The translations under genes and the position numbers were made by a program. A stretch of DNA of 37,787 bases. It comes from Alphaproteobacteria bacterium. GTDB lineage: Bacteria; Pseudomonadota; Alphaproteobacteria; Micavibrionales; Micavibrionaceae. Of this stretch, positions 26,626-34,703 are shown in pieces. The notes under the pieces are model-generated. The model searched no databases, was not told the DNA's origin, and worked only from the letters and a program-made list of their open reading frames with translations. Positions within the stretch are counted from its first letter, which is position 1; the number at the start of each line of letters is the position of its first letter. The stretch covers positions 1 to 37,787 of the forward strand of contig NVUR01000007.1 of NCBI GenBank assembly GCA_002401965.1. Reading direction: 5' to 3'.

Positions 26626-26666
26626 AGGATTTTATTCCCCGTAATTTGCTGCGGAGAGTATTCATT
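26626..26666 (+). repeat. 41-bp dispersed repeat, copy 1
   Basis: This stretch matches 31346–31386 at 38 of 41 positions in the same orientation, beginning AGGATTTTATTC and ending GAGTATTCATT. It lies between the hisB stop and the lipoprotein hydrolase start. It has imperfect inverted arms (TATTCYCC and GGRGAGTA). Confidence 0.85.
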
Positions 26667-26706
26667 ATATGAATCATATTCGCTTTCGTTACTAAACAAT
26701 TTTATT

Positions 26707-27300
26707 TTAAAGTGCGCCCTTTGTACTGGGAAGTTGATTGGCTGCGCGCGGATCTGTTTCCACCGCCATACGTAAAGATTTGGCGCAGGCTTTAAAGATG
26801 CTCTCGGCAATATGGTGGTTATTCACGCCGCAAATATTGGTAACGTGCAGCGTTAAGCCACCCGCCCCTGCGAGTGCTTGAAAAAATTCACGGAAAAGTT
26901 CTGTATCCATTTCGCCGAGGCGATCAATTGAAAACGCAGCATCCCAAACCAGATAAGCACGATTTGAAAAATCGAGCGCAACGGAGGAGCGTGCCTCATC
27001 CATCACCAAATCAAAATGTCCGTAACGGCGGATACCCGTCTTGTCACCAATGGCTTGCTTTAACGCCTGCCCCAATGCAATGCCGGTGTCTTCCACCGTG
27101 TGATGCGCGTCAATGTGTAAGTCGCCCTTGGCCTTGATCGTCATATCAATCAAGGAATGGCGCGCGAGCTGCTCTAACATATGGTCGAAAAATTCAACGC
27201 CAGTATGTATATCGGCTTTACCTGTGCCATCAAGAGTAACGGAAACCTTAATCGATGTTTCGTTTGTTTTACGGCTGACTTGGCCTGTGCGCTCGCTCAT
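26707..27300 (-). CDS. hisB: Imidazoleglycerol-phosphate dehydratase
   Basis: HisB dehydrates imidazole glycerol phosphate to imidazole acetol phosphate in histidine synthesis, using manganese. The 197 residues carry the family motifs [12 protein letters not shown] near residue 37, the metal-binding [13 protein letters not shown] near 62 and [12 protein letters not shown] near 160. It is the short single-domain form; no phosphatase domain is fused. In many alphaproteobacteria hisB heads an operon with hisH and hisA, but here the next gene downstream is a lipoprotein hydrolase, so hisB stands alone. It is divergent from the serine protease gene with a 76-base gap. Confidence 0.97.
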   Translation of the reverse strand: MSERTGQVSRKTNETSIKVSVTLDGTGKADIHTGVEFFDHMLEQLARHSLIDMTIKAKGDLHIDAHHTVEDTGIALGQALKQAIGDKTGIRRYGHFDLVMDEARSSVALDFSNRAYLVWDAAFSIDRLGEMDTELFREFFQALAGAGGLTLHVTNICGVNNHHIAESIFKACAKSLRMAVETDPRAANQLPSTKGAL

Positions 27301-27376
27301 TATTGTGTATTTCCTTCATTTAGAAATTCGGGTACAGTCGTAGTCTAAGATTTAATCCTTACCAAACCCTTAGCAT

Positions 27377-28768
27377 ATGACCTTATCTTACACAAAAATC
27401 ATACCATTTTTTGTACTGGTTTTAACAGTAGGCACTCTGGCGGCCTGTGCGCCTGTGAAGAAGGTTGCTTTCGAGCAGAACCTTAATCACCCCGAGGACG
27501 CCCACCCCGCACCGATAAAATTCACGAAGCTGAAACTGAAATTGCCTGTCGGGATGGAGATGGACATTTATCGCCATGGGTGCTTTCTGTCCTTTGTTGA
27601 GGTTGGGCGGCATTATTTGAAGGGCCATATCAACCAGTCTTTAATTGATGACAGCTTCGTTGAAGCATTGGATGCCCAAGGATATGATCTTGTCAGTCAT
27701 CTAAATCTTTCTTTTGATGAGGAAGCCGACGCCGAGAGTTTACGTTCCGAATATAAGGTGAGTGCGAAGATAATCGATGCACAGATTAATGTGTGTAAAA
27801 CCCCGCCCCTATTCTTTAAATTACCTCCGGCTGACCCGTTATTTTTTGGAAAGAACGGGCTGAGCGGAAAATTATTCTTAAAAATCGAATGGGGTGTTTG
27901 GGATAATTTGCGCCGCAAAACTGTTTATAAAACAACCACCGAAGGCTACGTTCATAGCAAGAATACAAAGATAGAAGGCGTCACTTTGATGGTGAATGAA
28001 GCCTTTGCCATGGCCGCGCATAATTTGGGTGCGAAAAAAGAATTCCATGATTTGATTTTCTATGGCACTAAACCGCCGCAAGACTGGAATAAGAAAAAGA
28101 AGCGCGAAAGCCGTCCGCGAATTTTTGATCCGCAAGAGCGCGTGGTGATTTCTAATCCGCCCTTATCCAAAGTTATGCTGATCGACCATGTAGAGCGCAC
28201 AAGCCGCACTGAGGTTATGGTGCAGGCGGGGTCAGGGCATGGCTCCGGCTATTTCATCAGCAGCGAAGGGCATATCATTACCAACGCCCATGTTGTTGGT
28301 GATGCGATGCGGGTGCGTGTTGTGACAGCGGGTAAGGAAGAAAAGCTGATTGCCGAGGTGTTGCGCAAAAGTGTGCCCCGCGATGTGGCTTTGCTAAAGC
28401 TGGAGAGAATCCCTGAAGATTTGGAGATTGTTACTCTGCCGATTAAGGTTGAGTGGCCGAAGGTAAGCGCGGATATCTATGCGCTGGGCACGCCGAAAAA
28501 AACGCGGCTGCAAGGCACCATCAGTAAAGGCATTGTCAGCGCACATCGCAAAAATTTCCGCGTGTTCGGGACAAAGATGGACTTTATCCAAGGGGATGTT
28601 CAAACCATTGGTGGCAACAGCGGTGGCCCCCTTATCGATGCCCACGGTAATCTAGTCGGGATGAGCGTTGCGGGGATGTATCAATTTTCAACGGAAAGTG
28701 ATTCCGGTTTGAATCTTTTCATCCCGATCGAAGACGCGCTGAAATATTTGAATATCGAACTGGAATAA
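27377..28768 (+). CDS. Lipoprotein trypsin-like serine protease (S1C/DegP-like)
   Basis: The protein has 463 residues. The N-terminus has a hydrophobic signal ending LAAC (Cys24), so it is likely a lipoprotein. About 240 residues of an unrecognised domain follow, then a protease domain from about residue 280. The triad is His305 in TNAHVV, Asp336 in RDVALLK and Ser415 in GGNSGGPL. There is no PDZ domain after it: the protein stops about 48 residues after the catalytic Ser. This differs from DegP/HtrA, which carry PDZ domains. It is probably a periplasmic quality-control or processing protease. It is divergent from hisB and converges on the GST gene with an 10-base gap. Confidence 0.93.
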   Translation: MTLSYTKIIPFFVLVLTVGTLAACAPVKKVAFEQNLNHPEDAHPAPIKFTKLKLKLPVGMEMDIYRHGCFLSFVEVGRHYLKGHINQSLIDDSFVEALDAQGYDLVSHLNLSFDEEADAESLRSEYKVSAKIIDAQINVCKTPPLFFKLPPADPLFFGKNGLSGKLFLKIEWGVWDNLRRKTVYKTTTEGYVHSKNTKIEGVTLMVNEAFAMAAHNLGAKKEFHDLIFYGTKPPQDWNKKKKRESRPRIFDPQERVVISNPPLSKVMLIDHVERTSRTEVMVQAGSGHGSGYFISSEGHIITNAHVVGDAMRVRVVTAGKEEKLIAEVLRKSVPRDVALLKLERIPEDLEIVTLPIKVEWPKVSADIYALGTPKKTRLQGTISKGIVSAHRKNFRVFGTKMDFIQGDVQTIGGNSGGPLIDAHGNLVGMSVAGMYQFSTESDSGLNLFIPIEDALKYLNIELE

Positions 28769-28778
28769 GGGTGCGTGC

Positions 28779-29399
28779 TTATGCTTCTTCGGGAATGGCT
28801 GTTTTGATAACCGAGTCACGATCTTTATAGCGATCATGGATGGTGACAAGGTTATCGTAGATACCCCAATCACAGATATCGCGCTTTTTAAACCATTGTA
28901 AAAGACAGAGAAGCATCAATTCCGGCACACCGAATGTTTTGCCCAAATCGCCCTGCTTATTATCGCTTTGTTCGTTCAGATAAGCCAAGCCAGTCTCTAT
29001 ACGGGTGAAGGAGCGTTTTAAATAGCCTTTATCAGGGTCAAGGTCTGTGGTTTTCCCGAATATGAATCGTAGCACTGCGGCATCGGCGATCCCCAGAATA
29101 ACGGTGATGAGGTTTTGTTGCTCGTCATTGATTGTGGTGCTGAAATCGGTATTGGCGTTATCGCCGGATTTATTGATTAGGTAGTTTATAATAATACGCG
29201 AATCAATAATGCTTTTGTCTCCATCATGCAGGACGGGCACTTTCATCAATGGATTATTGGCATTGACCAGCGCATTGGCTTCTTTACTCATATTGACGAA
29301 AAAGCCCGTTTCCAGCAATTCATAAGGCTGGTTCAGTTCTTCACATGTGGTGCGCACCATTCTAACAAAAGGGCTGGTTTGTGATCCGATTATTTGCAT
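28779..29399 (-). CDS. Glutathione S-transferase family protein
   Basis: The protein has 206 residues. The thioredoxin-like N-terminal domain starts MQIIGSQTSPFVRMVR, with Ser7 or Ser9 as the likely glutathione-activating residue, followed by NPLMKVPVLHDGD with the conserved cis-Pro and then SIIDSRIIINYL, the usual GSH-contact Ser region. The C-terminal part is all helical. The subfamily and substrate are not clear. AGGAG lies eight bases before the start codon. It is convergent with the serine protease gene and divergent from hslV, whose promoter lies close by. Confidence 0.92.
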   Translation of the reverse strand: MQIIGSQTSPFVRMVRTTCEELNQPYELLETGFFVNMSKEANALVNANNPLMKVPVLHDGDKSIIDSRIIINYLINKSGDNANTDFSTTINDEQQNLITVILGIADAAVLRFIFGKTTDLDPDKGYLKRSFTRIETGLAYLNEQSDNKQGDLGKTFGVPELMLLCLLQWFKKRDICDWGIYDNLVTIHDRYKDRDSVIKTAIPEEA

Positions 29400-29477
29400 G
29401 GGGAAATCTCCTGAATTTGCGCTTCATATAGTGATGGTTATTTTTGACAAAATTATGCGGATATTACAAGAGCATAC

Positions 29478-29504
29478 TTGACACAGAGTCCATCCATCTA
29501 TCAT
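29478..29504 (+). promoter_or_regulatory. Likely promoter of hslV
   Basis: TTGACA (29478–29483) is a perfect -35 box. TATCAT (29499–29504) is the best -10 match at 15 bp spacing; TCATAT at 17 bp is weaker. The predicted start of transcription falls next to the ATG at 29514, so the message could be leaderless. Confidence 0.5.
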
Positions 29505-29513
29505 ATCGTTGCC

Positions 29514-30080
29514 ATGACATATGATATTCAAGATTACGCAAATGCGCAAAAATGGCGCGGTACAACGATTATTTCTGTTCGCAAGGGCAAGGATGTTGTG
29601 ATCGCAGGCGATGGACAGGTTTCTATGGGGGATACTGTCCTGAAGGGCAATGCTCGCAAAGTGCGCAGGCTTGGCCGTGATAATGATATTATCGCAGGGT
29701 TTGCAGGCTCAACCGCCGATGCATTCACCTTGTTTGAGCGTTTGGAAGCAAAACTGGAAGCGCATCCGGGGCAATTAACCCGCGCGTGCGTTGAGCTGGC
29801 AAAAGATTGGCGCACCGATAAATACTTACGCAAATTAGAAGCCTTAATGGCGGTTGCGGATAAAGATGTTTCCTTGATTTTAACAGGGAACGGCGATGTC
29901 GTTGATCCGCAAGATGGCTTGATCGGCATTGGTTCAGGCGGGAATTATGCGCTGGCTGCGGCGCGCGCGCTCTACGATCAAAAAGATATGACCGCTGAGG
30001 ATATCGCGCGTAAATCCATTAAAATCGCTGCTGATATTTGTGTTTATACCAATGAAAACATCACCGTCGAAACTCTTTAA
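29514..30080 (+). CDS. hslV: ATP-dependent protease peptidase subunit HslV (ClpQ)
   Basis: HslV forms the 12-subunit proteolytic core that works with the HslU ATPase. From the ATG at 29514 it has 188 residues, with a 16-residue propeptide and then the N-terminal nucleophile Thr17 in [11 protein letters not shown], which should be exposed by processing. [20 protein letters not shown] is the classic HslV segment. A TTG at 29478 could extend the frame, but it is part of a TTGACA promoter box, so I prefer the ATG. No ribosome binding site is seen, which fits a leaderless message. hslU, usually the next gene, is absent here; the next gene is an unrelated AT-rich gene behind a transposase fragment. 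Confidence 0.96.
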   Translation: MTYDIQDYANAQKWRGTTIISVRKGKDVVIAGDGQVSMGDTVLKGNARKVRRLGRDNDIIAGFAGSTADAFTLFERLEAKLEAHPGQLTRACVELAKDWRTDKYLRKLEALMAVADKDVSLILTGNGDVVDPQDGLIGIGSGGNYALAAARALYDQKDMTAEDIARKSIKIAADICVYTNENITVETL

Positions 30081-30132
30081 TTGTTCAGCCGCATTTTTAT
30101 AGATAAAATATCTGATGCTATAGTAACTTGCT

Positions 30133-30249
30133 TTAATAATAAGATATAGTGAGCTGGTCTATTGTAGTGTTTGGATGCATACTTTGTTTGAGAGTGCCGA
30201 AAGCTTTTTCTATAGGATTGAAATCTGGTGAATACGACGACAGTGGGAT
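30133..30249 (-). mobile_element. Remnant of an IS630-family transposase (C-terminal end)
   Basis: The minus strand from 30249 to the stop codon at 30135–30133 reads 38 residues. They include SSYSPDFNPIEKAFGTLK, the motif around the last catalytic Glu of the IS630 DDE transposase. The upstream part of the gene is missing: to the right the sequence changes to an unrelated AT-rich gene at once. The frame also stops short of the normal end of the protein, so the piece is decayed. It lies directly after hslV, where hslU would be expected. Confidence 0.88.
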
Positions 30250-30336
30250 CATCCCTATATAGAAAAACTACTGTATTTGCATAATTTTTTACCTTCTGTT
30301 ACATTACGTTTTTTTGAGTATCGTCGAAAGCAATAT

Positions 30337-31332
30337 ATGCAATATAAAATCATTGAAAATTTAGATCAAAAACTTGCAAATCAAGGATTTTCAACTCCTT
30401 GTTTTGTTAATGGACAGCCATTTTATGACCGCACCCACTTTGTCCCGATAGGGGAGACAAGACTTTTATCTATTAGAAACGATCTTTTAAAAAATGATTC
30501 TGTTTGTAATCAGGGGATACATATGGGAGCAGCAGGTATCATGAATTTAGAAATGGCCGCTGCGACTAAAGCGCAAGGTGTCATTCTTTTCGATGTAAAT
30601 CATAATCAGTCTCTGATGTGGAAACACGTAATAGATATAATTAAAAGAAACTCTGATCGTAAGTTAGCTGTGCAAGAGATTAAAGGTAACTTATTAAAGA
30701 ATTTAGAAGAGGGATTGGCAAAAAATCCTGAATTAGGGGCAGTGAGGGCTGTCAAAGATTTAAAAGATTCAGAAATATTTGGGAAATCTCCGGTAATGAG
30801 AGGTGTTGATGAGCATGCTTTCTATGATGCCCCTGGTTTTGTTCCTTTTATTAAAAAATTATCGAACGATAATGAATCTTTTTTGGGTGATAATAAGCTC
30901 TATACGCATATACATAATTTGGCGTGTAGTGGTGGAATTGCACCAATAACACTTGATTTAACTGATCGTGAAAATTTTCAGAAATTAAGGGCATTATTGG
31001 TACAAGAAGAGTTAAAGGTAAATACTTTTTATAGCTCGAATATACAATCTTGGTATTCGCCAACGTTTTTGCAATCTTTTTTTGAACATGGCCCCGGAAA
31101 GAACGCTCAAGGAACGGATGATAGAGATTATCTCAGCCAGATATTCAATAGAGACCAGATGCAAGAAAAATTGGTAGCTATAAAAGATAATATTCGTATG
31201 GTTGTTTGTGAGCATGGCTATCATATTACAGCTCTAAAAACTATTTCGGGGGTGTGGCCACATATACCAGAAATTGCATCAGTGCATAGTAATGTCACAT
31301 TTGGTATTCTTGATCCGGTGGAGTATTCTTAA
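30337..31332 (+). CDS. Unknown protein, probable Rossmann/methyltransferase-like fold, AT-rich
   Basis: From the ATG at 30337 the protein has 331 residues; an ATG 20 codons upstream (30277) is possible but falls next to transposase debris. The part GAAGIMNLEMAAATKAQG then VILFDVNHNQSLMW looks like a nucleotide-binding turn followed by an acidic strand end, as in SAM-dependent methyltransferases. TFYSSNIQSWY recalls a motif of the LIC_10091-like (DUF7790) proteins. That link is tentative. The codon use is visibly more AT-rich than hslV before it and queF after it, which with the adjacent transposase fragment suggests transfer. A 41-bp repeat starts 13 bases after the stop. Confidence 0.75.
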   Translation: MQYKIIENLDQKLANQGFSTPCFVNGQPFYDRTHFVPIGETRLLSIRNDLLKNDSVCNQGIHMGAAGIMNLEMAAATKAQGVILFDVNHNQSLMWKHVIDIIKRNSDRKLAVQEIKGNLLKNLEEGLAKNPELGAVRAVKDLKDSEIFGKSPVMRGVDEHAFYDAPGFVPFIKKLSNDNESFLGDNKLYTHIHNLACSGGIAPITLDLTDRENFQKLRALLVQEELKVNTFYSSNIQSWYSPTFLQSFFEHGPGKNAQGTDDRDYLSQIFNRDQMQEKLVAIKDNIRMVVCEHGYHITALKTISGVWPHIPEIASVHSNVTFGILDPVEYS

Positions 31333-31345
31333 ATGAATCTATTTT

Positions 31346-31386
31346 AGGATTTTATTCTCCATAATTTGCTGCGGGGAGTATTCATT
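31346..31386 (+). repeat. 41-bp dispersed repeat, copy 2
   Basis: This is a near-identical partner of 26626–26666 (38 of 41 positions, same orientation). It lies between the stop of the AT-rich gene at 31332 and queF. The two copies bracket 4.7 kb containing hisB, the serine protease, GST, hslV and the AT-rich gene. Confidence 0.85.
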
Positions 31387-31484
31387 GGTGAGGCAAGCTT
31401 AATGGTTATTCACTGTGCTAATGAGCCTGGATATATCAGTGGTTTCCTTGGCAAATAGGCAATAAAACATAAGTACCATTTGCC

Positions 31485-31952
31485 CTACCCGCGTCCGCGA
31501 TAGGATGCGACGCCTTGATCGGGAATCCAGACATCTTCGGGTGGTTTGCCGGTTTGGAAGAACACATCAATCGGAATACCGCCGCGTGGATACCAATATC
31601 CACCAATACGCAGCCACACAGGGTTCATCAGTTCCACCAATCTATTGGCGATTGAAACTGTGCAATCCTCATGAAATGCGCCGTGATTACGGAATGATCC
31701 CAAAAACAGCTTCAGTGATTTACTCTCGACCAGCCAATCATTCGGCACATAATCAATCATCAAGGTCGCAAAATCCGGCGCGCCTGTAATCGGGCACATG
31801 GATGTAAATTCAGGCGCGGTAAAGCGTACCAGATAAGGCGTTTTCTTCTGCGGATTTGAAACACGCTCCAGCACTGCTTTTTCAGGGCTTTCAGGCAGGG
31901 TGCTTGATCCACCAAGCTGTGTTAGGTTTTTATAAATATTATCACTCATCAT
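31485..31952 (-). CDS. queF: 7-cyano-7-deazaguanine reductase QueF (preQ1 synthase)
   Basis: QueF reduces the nitrile of preQ0 to the amine of preQ1 with two NADPH. The 155-residue form is the short, single-domain type. The catalytic Cys53 is in [10 protein letters not shown] with Asp60 next, and the family motif appears as [16 protein letters not shown], with Phe where Tyr is more usual. FHEDC follows. The first ATG overlaps the queE stop codon (TAATG). A second ATG three bases on (31949) has better spacing to AAGGAG, so either could be used. It is the last gene of the queC–D–E–F operon; no tgt or queA is in the window, so the queuosine steps after preQ1 must be encoded elsewhere. Confidence 0.97.
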   Translation of the reverse strand: MMSDNIYKNLTQLGGSSTLPESPEKAVLERVSNPQKKTPYLVRFTAPEFTSMCPITGAPDFATLMIDYVPNDWLVESKSLKLFLGSFRNHGAFHEDCTVSIANRLVELMNPVWLRIGGYWYPRGGIPIDVFFQTGKPPEDVWIPDQGVASYRGRG

Positions 31953-32677
31953 TAAACTCCTTTTTTATTGCCCCATAGCAGGACATGTAATTGCGGCAGA
32001 ACACGTACATCATACCATTGATCTTGTGTAACCTTCTCAACCAACCAAAGCATACGATCCATAATGCCATCAATGTCGATATGTGCATTATCATCTGTTG
32101 CAGGCGGTGGAGTGTGGTTTACAGGCTGTATGTATGTGGGTATATCAGGGTGTTTTTCGGCGCACATACGGGCGTACGTATAATCCGCGTCATCCATTAT
32201 TACAAATTTCAGAGCGATCTCAGGCTTGCCATCTGCCGCCTTTAAGCAGGCATCAAATGCATCCCAATCGGTGTCCATCTTACTGCTCGGTGGTTTGGGG
32301 GAAAGGGTGAGAACATCCAAATCCGCAAACCAGTCTTTGGCGATAGAGCCTTGTGTCTCCAAAGCAAAACGATAACCCTTTTTCTGCCCCATCTTAATCA
32401 GGGATTGAAAGGGCTGTATCGCAGGATTGCCGCCCGACAGGGAAACCATCAAAGGCTTACCACCCGATAGCACTTCGATTTGCGCAAAAATATCTGTTGC
32501 GCTCATCGGTTTCCAGTCATGACGATATTGCGTATCAACCGCGTGCAGCGTATCACACCAACTGCACCGATAATCACACCCGCCTGTACGTACAAACACT
32601 GTCGGCTGCCCAATCAACGCCCCCTCACCTTGAATGGTGGGGCCGAAAATTTCGGAAATGCGGATGGGTTTAGTCAT
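31952..32677 (-). CDS. queE: 7-carboxy-7-deazaguanine synthase QueE (radical SAM)
   Basis: QueE rearranges 6-carboxytetrahydropterin to 7-carboxy-7-deazaguanine using S-adenosylmethionine and a [4Fe-4S] cluster. The 241 residues begin with a substrate-binding stretch [17 protein letters not shown], followed by the cluster motif with Cys34, Cys38 and Cys41 (CDYRCSWC). [11 protein letters not shown] is the next conserved segment, with the Gly-rich SAM contact. It starts two bases after queD ends and its stop codon shares one base with the queF start, so translation of the genes is coupled. Confidence 0.97.
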   Translation of the reverse strand: MTKPIRISEIFGPTIQGEGALIGQPTVFVRTGGCDYRCSWCDTLHAVDTQYRHDWKPMSATDIFAQIEVLSGGKPLMVSLSGGNPAIQPFQSLIKMGQKKGYRFALETQGSIAKDWFADLDVLTLSPKPPSSKMDTDWDAFDACLKAADGKPEIALKFVIMDDADYTYARMCAEKHPDIPTYIQPVNHTPPPATDDNAHIDIDGIMDRMLWLVEKVTQDQWYDVRVLPQLHVLLWGNKKGV

Positions 32678-32679
32678 GA

Positions 32680-33036
32680 TTAAGGTCTATATTCAGATCG
32701 GCTTTTCGGGGTTTCGTTGACGCGAACGGCGCTGACTTCTGACCAGCGGGATTTACACCAATCATAGAGATATTTCGCCAGATTTTCCGCCGTTACATTA
32801 TCATCACCCAGCACATCATTTAGGTGACGATGGTCGAGTTTCTCATCAATATAAATCTTCAGCTCATCCAGCTCACGGTAATCACGGACAAAACCATACT
32901 GGTTTAGCTCTTCTGATTGTAGCTCAACCTCCACCACGTAATTATGCCCGTGTAGGCGGTGGCACGGGTGGTCTTCGGGCAAATCCAAAAGTTGGTGCGA
33001 AGCAGAAAAGTGATATTCTTTGGAAATCGTATACAT
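32680..33036 (-). CDS. queD: 6-carboxy-5,6,7,8-tetrahydropterin synthase QueD
   Basis: QueD makes 6-carboxytetrahydropterin from dihydroneopterin triphosphate. The 118 residues match the PTPS/QueD fold: FSASHQL with the first zinc His, CHRLHGHNY with the catalytic Cys and two more zinc His, then DHRHLND and the Glu in VRVNET. It is a standard length for the short form. The start ATG shares one base with the queC stop codon (TAATG), and queE follows after two bases, so it is the second gene of a tight operon. Confidence 0.97.
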   Translation of the reverse strand: MYTISKEYHFSASHQLLDLPEDHPCHRLHGHNYVVEVELQSEELNQYGFVRDYRELDELKIYIDEKLDHRHLNDVLGDDNVTAENLAKYLYDWCKSRWSEVSAVRVNETPKSRSEYRP

Positions 33037-33740
33037 TATGACGTCGTTCCTTGCTTGGTGTTTCCAGTGGTCTTGATCCAGAACTCTGAATCTGCGTATT
33101 GCGTAGGGTCGGGCACTTTTGCGATATGGAAAGCCTCGATCCGCTCAACACATGTACCGCACCGCCCGCAATGAATCTCCCCGCCCTTATAGCATGACCA
33201 TGTATCGATCACAGGCACATTGAGGGGTACGGTTTGCGTGGCGATATTGGCCTTCGAAATCTCGATAAACGGGGTATAGAGCTGTATATGTTCATCCAGC
33301 GCGAAGTTCTGCATGGTCTGAAACGCCTTCGCGAAATCAGGACGACAATCTGAATAGATAAAGTGATCGCCACCATGAACCGCCGTCGCCACAGCGTCCG
33401 CGCCGCGCGATGAAGCAATCCCGTAGGCAATCGTCAACATAATGGCATTACGGTTGGGAACAACGGTTAACTTCATGCTGTCCTCGGCGTAATGCCCGTC
33501 AGGCACGTCAATATCATCGGTCAGGGCAGAGCCACTTAACAGCGCACCAACGGCGGAGATATCAACCATATCATAAGGAACATTCAGGATTTTCGCACAT
33601 TTCTTGGCGTAGGACAGCTCTTTTTTGTGCCTTTGACCGTAATCAAAAGAAATAAGACCGATAAGCGTATGCTCAGCTGCGACTTTGTGCGCCAACGTAA
33701 TGGAATCCAATCCGCCAGAGCAGATAACCAGTGTTTTCAT
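33036..33740 (-). CDS. queC: 7-cyano-7-deazaguanine synthase QueC
   Basis: QueC converts 7-carboxy-7-deazaguanine to preQ0 with ammonia and ATP. The start is the ATG at 33740, giving 234 residues from MKTLVICSGGLDS; the longer frame runs through the riboswitch and is not credible. SGGLDS (residues 8–13) is the ATP pyrophosphatase loop. Near the C-terminus SCYKGGEIHCGRCGTCVER provides the zinc-binding Cys set. It is the first gene of the operon. The AGGA serving as its ribosome binding site is the 3' strand of a preQ1-I riboswitch, so preQ1 should switch off its translation. Because the following genes overlap or nearly abut, this control probably reaches all of them. Confidence 0.98.
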   Translation of the reverse strand: MKTLVICSGGLDSITLAHKVAAEHTLIGLISFDYGQRHKKELSYAKKCAKILNVPYDMVDISAVGALLSGSALTDDIDVPDGHYAEDSMKLTVVPNRNAIMLTIAYGIASSRGADAVATAVHGGDHFIYSDCRPDFAKAFQTMQNFALDEHIQLYTPFIEISKANIATQTVPLNVPVIDTWSCYKGGEIHCGRCGTCVERIEAFHIAKVPDPTQYADSEFWIKTTGNTKQGTTS

Positions 33741-33751
33741 AGTTATAGTAT

Positions 33752-33785
33752 CCTGTTTTGTTATATCGGGTAGGCTGCGACCGAT
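33752..33785 (-). promoter_or_regulatory. preQ1-I riboswitch controlling queCDEF
   Basis: Read on the minus strand: stem P1 ATCGG / CCGAT, loop TCGCAG identical to the Thermoanaerobacter tengcongensis preQ1 aptamer, then CCTAC, and the 3' tail ATAACAAAACAGG nearly identical to that aptamer's tail. The loop CCT can pair with the tail AGG to form the pseudoknot. The AGGA is also the ribosome binding site of queC, 9 bases from its ATG, which implies translational shut-off when preQ1 is bound. Confidence 0.95.
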
Positions 33786-33928
33786 CCTGCACTTATGCAT
33801 AGGTGGGATGTGTATAACAAAATTTGCGGAAGAATGGAAGTTTTACCCTCTTAAATTCTATGAATTTTAAAAAATTCACATTTTCTGCTATAATGACAGG
33901 TAGAAGCACAATAACAGCAGGAGATATT

Positions 33929-34192
33929 ATGGCAGATTTGGGGAAACAAATGGATGATTATCGGCTGACAACGGCACAAATTATATATCATTTACCCGAT
34001 CATGAAAATCTGTTGCAAGAGTTTATCTGGCAAGAATATGATATTGCCCCTCTTTATCCGACATTGCATGAGTTTATAGACTTCTGGGTTGATAAAATAG
34101 AAGGCAAGCTGCACTCTGTTTATGTTGCAAAGCAAGAGCTTATCACCCCTGGAGATTATCGTTTTGCTGACTGGCAAGGGACATTACAATAA
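33929..34192 (+). CDS. usg: Small usg-family protein
   Basis: From the ATG at 33929 the protein has 87 residues; AGGAG lies five bases upstream, so the 35 further codons of open frame are not used. The pattern DYRLTTAQIIYHLPDHENLL, then FIWQEYDIAPLYPTLH, then FWVDKIEGKLHSVYVA, is that of the alphaproteobacterial usg family first noted in Caulobacter. Its function is unknown. It has no signal peptide or membrane segment. It is divergent from queC, with the riboswitch and its promoter in between. Confidence 0.92.
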   Translation: MADLGKQMDDYRLTTAQIIYHLPDHENLLQEFIWQEYDIAPLYPTLHEFIDFWVDKIEGKLHSVYVAKQELITPGDYRFADWQGTLQ

Positions 34193-34392
34193 ATCAAAAT
34201 ACACCGCGATTAAATACAATCATGACAAGATAAATCAATGATTTAGTGACTTTCTGCGCGAAGTTTGCTACAAAAAACACTGAGGAAAGATAAAGACAAT
34301 AAAAAATACATTTCCTTTATGGGATAAATAATAACGGCGAAAATAAGAGTCACAACGCACTATTGCTCTGAATATTGCTGAAGTTAGGTTGG

Positions 34393-34641
34393 ATGACGCT
34401 AATGAGCAATAATGTAAACAGTGCAAGCAAGACATATGTCGCGAAGGTTGCTATCACAGAGGCTGTTGCGTTTGACCCTGAACATGATAACCCTGATAAG
34501 CCCGAAACATGGGATTTACTGACCGCGAAGAAATTCGATAAAGAAGAACACGGTCATCTGAAATTCTTTTGCCCGTGTTGCCTCGATAAAGGGGACATGG
34601 TTAAACTTAAAAACCCATCGGGTGCATATATCAAAGCATAA
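34393..34641 (+). CDS. N-terminal half of a frameshifted gene, CxxC protein
   Basis: The frame gives about 82 residues from the ATG at 34393 (34402 is also possible). It contains LKFFCPCCLDKGDMV, a Cys pair like the zinc-binding or nuclease-like N-terminus of CoiA-type proteins, though this is a loose resemblance. It stops at 34641. The next frame (-1) is open from 34611 and codes for sensible sequence without any start codon until 34704, so this and the next entry were probably one gene. An A-rich stretch (CTTAAAAACCC, about 34606–34616) lies just before the change of frame. Confidence 0.6.
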   Translation: MTLMSNNVNSASKTYVAKVAITEAVAFDPEHDNPDKPETWDLLTAKKFDKEEHGHLKFFCPCCLDKGDMVKLKNPSGAYIKA

Positions 34642-34703
34642 CCTTTGATCTTATTGACCGTGATACCCGTGAGCTGATTATTGATAAATCAACGAATGAG
34701 CCA

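Noticed and set aside
34600-34641. Programmed -1 frameshift at a slippery heptamer
   Set aside because: The sequence T-AAA-AAC is only near a canonical heptamer, as the first base would mispair after slippage and no clear downstream stem is seen. I kept the frameshift but not the recoding claim.
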